Assembly: GCA_014898415.1 (NCBI GenBank)
Contig: RCTD01000016.1
Span: 806,001-870,000 of the forward strand
Direction of reading: 5' to 3'
Length of the DNA stretch: 64,000 nt
Source: Stromatinia cepivora
Taxonomy: Eukaryota; Ascomycota; Leotiomycetes; Helotiales; Sclerotiniaceae
Shown here: piece after piece, positions 57,620 through 64,000 of the stretch
Numbering within the stretch: position 1 is the first letter of the stretch
Layout: every line of letters begins with the position of its first letter
The notes under the pieces: generated by a model
What the model saw: the letters and a program-made list of their open reading frames with translations, nothing else
Told to the model about the DNA's origin: nothing
The model's database searches: none
Translations under genes and position numbers: made by a program

Positions 57620-59536
57620 TCGTATGGCACAGGTTATTCCTCTCTATATAATTATAGACTTTCAGGACGGTTAATCATCCTCAACGTCATCGAAAAGTAT
57701 GAAGCCTAGGGAAGAAGGGCAGATACAACCCTCAATGATATTGGGTCGCCTACAGTCAGTCGAAGCGTACAATTAGAATTGCAGCAACGAGGAAGTTACT
57801 AACAGTAAACGATACACTAGCAATTATTTTCTTTGGTCACCTTTTAGCGTTCGATATGGCGCAGCAATACCTCTTTGCATAGTGTAGCAACTAGACAGCC
57901 ACAGCCAAAATGGCTCGTTCGCTATTTAGTAGACGGATGCGCTATAATGGACCAAAACTAACAGTAGTGCTGGTTTGAAGAAAAAAGCGAATCGGTGAGC
58001 ATTGACTAGCAAAGACGGTGAAATAATTTGTTGAGCATGAAGACTGAAATGAATGACTTTGTTGAGCATTGAAATATCCGAGGAATATAAGTTCGACGGC
58101 AGTCCAAGTCATTACTATAGTGGGTTGATGAATTTGATCTCTATGTGATTGATTCTGGCAACATCTTCTGAATTGTTTGGAGTTGTGAAAGTTGTGTTGA
58201 TGGAAGTTTGCATTTGGAAATTATTTATGGTGAGCGTGAGCATGAGCATGAGCATGAGCATGAGCATGAGCATGAGCATGAGCATGAGTGAGAGCATGGA
58301 GGAAGCATGGGGAGTTCTTAGCACTTTCCACTAATGAAACAAATAATGGCGCCAATCTATTTTAGTGATAAGGTTACTAAATGATGTTATCCATAAAAAC
58401 CCCCTATTTATTGACAATTCAACCAATTATATAACTCATTCAGCTAATTCAGGATTGCGATAAGAAAATGACTCAATTCAGCAAGGTTCAAGCTTTTCGA
58501 TCCTCTGCGGCCGTTCGTCTTATGCAGAGGTAATGTAATGTAACGGGTTTAATTTAATGGCTGCAACATGAAATAATGTAGAGAATGATTGACCAATTGA
58601 AATAGAAAGAGATGAAAATCGCCAAATCCATTAAATCCATTAATTGTAATTTGAATTTCTTATTGGTTCAAACAAACATGGGATTTTTTATTGTTCCTTG
58701 ATTTTCTAACCGTATCATTAAGAAAAAAAGGCCGATGCTAACTCTATCATGCTAATCTCCAATATGGATCCACAATTGTTCCTCCTTGGTCCCGCATATT
58801 CTTTTAATTCTCAATATCACATCAACTCATCAATCAATCAATCTACAACCATAGCAGGACAACAAGTTACAACCAACTTTCATGGATTTTATCCTCATTC
58901 ACTCGCTTTTCTCTTCACCATCTATCCTACTCTAAAATTGACTCTCGTTTTTTATCCTTCAAGTTTATTCTTTATAGTAATAAATACAATTTCATAAACC
59001 CATTTCCGTCATCAAATACTCATTGTTGCTCCACTACATAATTTCAAAAAATTGTACCGAGTAGATCGAGTGAGTGTGAGCGATTGATACCGATACCTTT
59101 CATAAAACGAAGGAACGATCCAGACTTCAACTTCTATTTCTACCTTCCGAAATCCCTCAATACTTGAATTGATAACTTAGTCTCTATTTGGATCTCCACT
59201 ACACTTTGATCCCGTACCCCAAACCAAGCTGGCATTACCCTTACTTTTAATTCTAGCCAGGAGACGAACCGGGAGACGGAGTAGAAAAACCTTGGAACTT
59301 GTGGATGCCATCTATTTGAAAAAACCAAAAAAAAAAAAAGAGAGCTTCCCCATTGTTGCTGTTTACCTCTCTTTTGAACTTCGACATCCTATCCACGTTT
59401 GACCAGCCTACTACAATCTTTCCTTCAAGTGCCTGCTTCGCAGAATTTCCATCCTCCAACATCGCGTCGACTTTCGTTCTTTTACCGCTCGCTATCTTCG
59501 ATCTTTGTACATACATTAATATCTGCTATTTGCATC
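57620..59536. other. Intergenic upstream of the GH72 gene
   Basis: No gene seen. It contains the hexanucleotide array listed separately. 58990-59536 is the likely promoter and 5' leader of the GH72 gene, with T/C-rich stretches. Confidence 0.5.
58227..58289. repeat. (GAGCAT)n array, about 9-10 copies
   Basis: GAGCATGAGCATGAGCAT and similar, near perfect. Read either way it yields Met-Ser or Met-Leu repeats, which explains the short ORFs over it. Confidence 0.9.
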
Positions 59537-60946
59537 ATGTTCTCAAAATCCTTTGCCAGAGCTGGCTTGATTGCTAGTTTGGCTATTACTACCGTTAATG
59601 CTATTGCCACAATCTCTGCAACTGGTTCGAAATTCTTCACAAGTGATGGCGATCAATTCTTTATCAAAGGTAGGATTCTATGCATTTAGTACTTCGATTC
59701 TTGACTGACAATATCTAGGTGTCGCATATCAATTGACCGAAGCTGATCCATTAATCAATACCAACCAATGTCAACTCGATGCCTCTCTGATGAAGACTTT
59801 GGGCGCAAATGCCATTCGTGTTTACCATGTTGATCCTTCCGGTGATCACTCTGGATGCATGTCTGCCTTCGCAGACGCTGGTATTTATCTTTTCTTAGAT
59901 TTAGATACTTTCACCACCGCAATCACTCCAGTAAGATATATCCTATTATTTCGGGATAAAATAATGGCTAATCATTTCTATAGACTGACGCGACTTGGAA
60001 CCAAAGTCAATACACGGCATTTGCTAAAGTGATGGATGCTTTCGCCAAATTCGATAATACCTTGGGGTTCTTTGTAGGAAATGAGGTTATTGCTATGAAC
60101 AACCAATCTTTAGCGGCACCATTTATCAAAGCTGCTGCTAGAGATATGAAGGCATACAGAAAGTCAAAAGGTTATCGAGAAATTCCAATTGGTTACTCCG
60201 CGGCAGATATTGCGGAATTACGTCCTATGCTTCAAAATTACCTTGCTTGCGGTACCAATACTTCGGAAACCATCGATTTCTTCGGCTTGAACGCATATGA
60301 ATGGTGCGGTGATAGTGATTATTCAACCTCTGGCTATAAGACTCTCAACACATATGCGGAAGGTTATAACATCCCTATTTTCTTCTCAGAGACTGGATGC
60401 AATACGGTTAAGCCAAGAACTTTCCAAGATCAAGCGGCTATTCTTGGTTCAGATATGGATGATCAATGGTCTGGCGCAATTGTTTATGAATGGATCGAAG
60501 AAGCCAATGATTACGGGTTGATTAGCTATGGACCAACCGTAGCAGCCACTGTCGTCGCCTCAGGTGTTGCAGGCGGTTTCTCTCGCGCCGGCACTCCAAC
60601 CCCTGTTGCTCCGGATTTTGCCAACCTTCAAAGTCAATGGTCAACTTTGACTCCAACTGGTGTTGCAAGCTCTGCTTATTCTCCAACTCTTACACCACCT
60701 GCTTGTCCAGCTTCAACCTCCGGAGGTTGGTTAGTTGATGGGAATGTTCCATTACCATCTATTGGTCAGAAAGAAGCAACTGGCACTTCCACAACAACTT
60801 CTGGATCAACATCCACTACCGCGAGTGCAACTGGCTCAGCTGCATCCGCAACCTCAACAAAGGGAAGCGCATCTGGTGGTAAAGAAATTACTGGTATGAG
60901 TGTAGGATTAGCTGCAGTTATGTTCGGTTTCATGTATTGGCTGTAA
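59537..60946 (+). CDS. GH72 1,3-beta-glucanosyltransferase (Gel/Gas type), GPI-anchored
   Basis: The model is join(59537..59669,59719..59930,59984..60946), 435 residues; the introns (49 and 53 bp) have GT..AG ends. Signal peptide MFSKSFARAGLIASLAITTV. The family start (FFIKG then VAYQLTEADPLINTNQCQLD) leads to the two catalytic glutamates, E149 in FFVGNEV and E251 in FFSETGCN, both present. The catalytic domain is followed by a Ser/Thr-rich stretch and a hydrophobic C-terminus (MSVGLAAVMFGFMYWL), a GPI signal. No CBM43 (X8) module is present, as in Gel1-type members. GH72 enzymes cut and rejoin beta-1,3-glucan chains at the plasma membrane and wall during growth. The start is taken at the only ATG that exposes the signal peptide. 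Confidence 0.93.
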
Positions 60947-63012
60947 AATTTCGGTACATGATCAAAAAATTCTTCTTTTCCTGAGCCTTGATGGCTTGAT
61001 GTATAAACGATTATGATACGTGGATAAAAATCCTTTCACATTAATTCGGTACATAGGCGCATTATGATGAATGAAAGCGCGGCGTTGGATTTGTATTCAG
61101 TCCTTTTGGACGCAATAGGGTTACCCTTTTTTTTTCTGAGATGGGATATACAGGCCATTGTATCCTGTACATATAGAAGGCATGAATAGGTTGATCAATA
61201 TTTGTTATTTTAGATTACCTACCTAACTTTAATAGATACTTAATGCTGAAATCAAATTTTGATATCCTTTTTTTTTGTGGTGATGTGATGATGGTGATAA
61301 ATGAATGAAAACAAGTGTGTATTAGCAAGTGAAGAATAAATGAGATAGATCGATGTTGGATTAACTTATGAATCATCTTGATTGATTGATTGATATTTTT
61401 TTGCTGGATATACTGGCGCTGCTGGATATAGTATGCATGATATAGTATGCATGATATAGTATGCATGGATTGATGATGATGGATAATGGAGGGCTAAAGA
61501 TTAAGTGAGATTAGGTAGGTATTAAAATTTATATTTGGGGGTAGATGATTGGGTAGATGGAGATGGAGATGGAGATGGATGGGGATAGGTGAATAGTAGG
61601 TAGAAGGGGGGGGGGGGTTGGGTTGGTAGGTAGATTGGTAGTTAGATGATGGATGGTATTATATGGTTTTATAGTTTTATGCTTATGTTTATGTTTAGAT
61701 TACCAGGGGGGGGGGGGGGTTGTGTGGGATGGATGAGGGAGATGGGGGGATGAGGAAGGATTTTAACAATTGTAATAGAAAGTTGATATGTTGAAGATTT
61801 TTTATTGTTCGAGTTTGTTGCTTTTCTGTTTGTCTGTCTATCTGTTTGTTTGTTTGTTTGTCTATTGGGTGTGCTATTTCATTTTTGTTCTATTTTTAGG
61901 GGGATTGAGGGGTTGGAAGGTTGGTTGTGAGAATAGAGAATAGAGAATGGGGAATAGACCTCTTTCTTTCTTTCTTTCTTTCTGTGAAAATGATACTTGG
62001 AGGTGATGTGGTTGGTGAGTGGGTGAGTAAATGATTGAGTGGGTGGTTAAGTGGGTGATTAGCTCACACTTATTCATTTATCTCCTAGAATAATTCCTTA
62101 TACTGATGTTGATATTGATATTGTATTCAGAAAACACCTAATTTATCTCAATCTCTAAGGGAACCATTATCATTCGTGTAAGTATCTTTGAGTACTTCTA
62201 CTTGAGTAGGATTTAAGAAATCGATCGACAACCATATTAGGAAGGACGACGTGTAGTGGGACGTAGTGTAGTGGTCAGGAAGAAAGATATTTGGAGTGGA
62301 ATTTTAAAGTGAGGTTTGTTGTATGTAGAGAATTTCTTGGAAGTTGGATGGGTTTGTTGTTTTTATTTACTTGGATTTGATTCTTTGGGTTTTGTTGTAG
62401 ACTTTCGTTTTATTGTCTCATGGAAGGATTGTTGAAGTTAAGGTCATGTTATGGGTAAAATATATTTCTTCTCCAAAATGAATCATCAAGATCTTATGAA
62501 ATACCATTATCTTCATCTTCATCTTCTCACCTCTATCAGGTCTCATTCTTTTCATACAAGTTCTGCTCTTTTTCCCAAGAACATGTAAAAATCTTCGCAA
62601 AGCCTTGGTTTGATATTCACTTTCGTCTACAAAAGAATCACTACAGTATTAGTATTGTACCCGAAAATAAGCGAGAATCTTTCAATTTTTCAAAGGGATG
62701 AAACAATAAGTAACCAGTAATTCAGTAATTCGATTCGCTTCCTTCACCTTGTAGTCAGAATATACAATTCAGGAGGTTGGGGATCTTGAGGCTTCTAAAT
62801 GATTAATTGGGAAATTGGATTGGCACGGCTGCGCATGATAGAATAGAAGAATTGCAAATTATTGTAAGGTCTTTTGATAGAATTTGTATATGCCCCTTCT
62901 TATGATTTGATTTTCTTTACACAATAATATTATCATTGAAAGAGATACATTTGTGGCATATTTGGCTATATTTTTGATTTAAAGTAGCGATAATGACAAC
63001 AGCAATACAGCA
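60947..63012. other. Intergenic with G-runs and short repeats
   Basis: Contains G11 near 61607-61617 and G13 near 61706-61718, GGAGAT repeats at 61558-61580, GTTT and TTTC tetranucleotide runs near 61846-61985, and an ATGCATGATATAGT repeat at 61432-61466. No gene is supported. It includes the 3' flank of GH72 and the promoter of the gene at 63013. Confidence 0.6.
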
Positions 63013-64000
63013 ATGCCTTCATATCTTCTTCGTGGTCTTGGACCAAAACAACTAAATGCTCAAGCAAAGAGTAGTAAGTTCCCCTGTTATATCACTAGCG
63101 AGATGGAGGATATGGGGATAGTATCCTTTAGAGAGTAGTCATCTACACTCTACTATCTATGGTAATAAGGAGATCAATAGTCTATTGACTCTTTCCAAAC
63201 CAATCATCTACAGTCTCCTATCAGTGACTATCAAGAGACTAATATCCTCTTCTCCTCCCCAAAGCCATAATTAGACAGACTAAACCTCCTCCTTTCTCAT
63301 CCCACACTCTCCTTGTCTAAACCCTCACTGACAAATCTATCTCCTTCAGGCAAAAAACCTTTATTCACTCCCAAAACACCAATTGGGAAATCTGGAAGAA
63401 GATTTCCTCTCCCACCCCATTTCCACCACCGTCTAAATCTCCACTACTCCTCAAATTCTTTTCCATCAACCCTGATTTCTGGCCCTCCATCTCTTCTTCC
63501 TTCTTTAATTCAGGATTCTTCGCCTTCTACTTTTACACATTCTACTCCTCCTCCTACAGCACCAGTTCCCGCCTTCTCACTAGGTAAACGGCTAGCAGAA
63601 GAGAGAGTAAACGAAGAAGAAGACGAAGACGAAAGGCCAGCCAAGAAGGCTAAATATGGTTTTAGCAGTCATCTAGATTCTGAGGGAGATGCAGACGACG
63701 AGGATTCGGATTTCGATTCTGCTGATACAACAAGTGATAGCGAGAAGGTAATTACACCGGATCCTGCTGCTGCAGCTGTTCCAGCACCGACATCTAGTCG
63801 TTTAGATTTTAGCCTTACTGCAAAAAAGGCTGGATATATTTACAACCCTAGAAAGTCTATGATTGATCTTACTCGTCGGTTTGCATCATCTTCGGAACCT
63901 GAATACACTGATGACAGCACATCTAATACACCAAGTACGAAGAAAAGAGCACTTACAACATCTACACCAATTCCAGCAGCTGGTCGTCTTAAATCTAACC
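63013..64000 (+). CDS. Unrecognised Ser/Thr-rich, acidic protein, 3' end beyond the window
   Basis: Exon 1 is 63013..63073 (MPSYLLRGLGPKQLNAQAKS) and exon 2 begins at 63350 after a 276-bp intron with GTAAGT and CTTCAG ends, and the frame stays open to 64000. The product has a Pro/Ser-rich start, a mixed acidic/basic cluster with a KRLAEERVNEEEDEDERPAK stretch (possible nuclear localisation signal PAKKAK), then more Ser/Asp. It looks like a disordered nuclear protein; no domain is recognised in the part visible. Confidence 0.65.

Noticed and set aside
58115..58334. ORFs encoding Met-Ser and Met-Leu repeats
   Set aside because: They are translations of the GAGCAT array.

Overview
The window comes from a filamentous ascomycete (Pezizomycotina). 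The genes carry spliceosomal introns of mostly 46-60 bp with GT..AG ends and visible CTAAC/CTAAT branch sites. The families present are characteristic of the group: 2EXR, NACHT-ankyrin, HET, a fungal siderophore acyltransferase, GH72 glucanosyltransferase and Yos9. Decayed regions carry C-to-T changes of the type left by repeat-induced point mutation (RIP). A member of the Leotiomycetes such as Botrytis, Sclerotinia or Monilinia would fit, but that is a guess from gene style and AT-rich isochores, not a demonstrated placement.

Layout. 0-8.7 kb: a 2EXR protein running off the left edge, a SidF/SidL-type siderophore N-acyltransferase, and an unrecognised His-rich four-exon gene. 8.7-25 kb: a gene-poor desert. 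It holds a 236-bp MITE, a ~4.9-kb AT-rich block with a 263-bp ATT microsatellite and LTR-like pieces, several broken gene relics, one small intact ORF (21.4 kb) and a 10-bp minisatellite. 25-33 kb: a two-zinc-finger transcription factor with a 3.3-kb upstream region, then the ER lectin Yos9. 33-46 kb: an immune-type gene graveyard. A 508-bp inverted-repeat element is followed by a NACHT-ankyrin-SPRY (NLR-like) gene broken by nonsense codons, frameshifts and a 1452-bp Tc1/mariner insertion. Next come an intact Nif3-like gene and a HET-domain relic. 46-64 kb: mostly intact genes (a secreted Cys-rich repeat protein, a GFA-domain protein, a GPI-type Ser/Thr-rich protein, a GNAT acetyltransferase, a GH72 glucanosyltransferase and a 3'-open unknown gene), with relics of an FAD-linked oxidase and a short-chain dehydrogenase between them.

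The most interesting pattern is the decay itself. At least seven separate relics carry in-frame stops that are nearly all one C-to-T step from CAA, CAG or CGA. The transposon in the NACHT-ankyrin gene sits at a TA dinucleotide, and dropping it (with one TA) rejoins the two halves exactly in frame. Genes are not arranged in operons, and I see no convincing biosynthetic cluster. The siderophore acyltransferase stands without recognisable siderophore partners. No tRNA, rRNA or CRISPR was seen.
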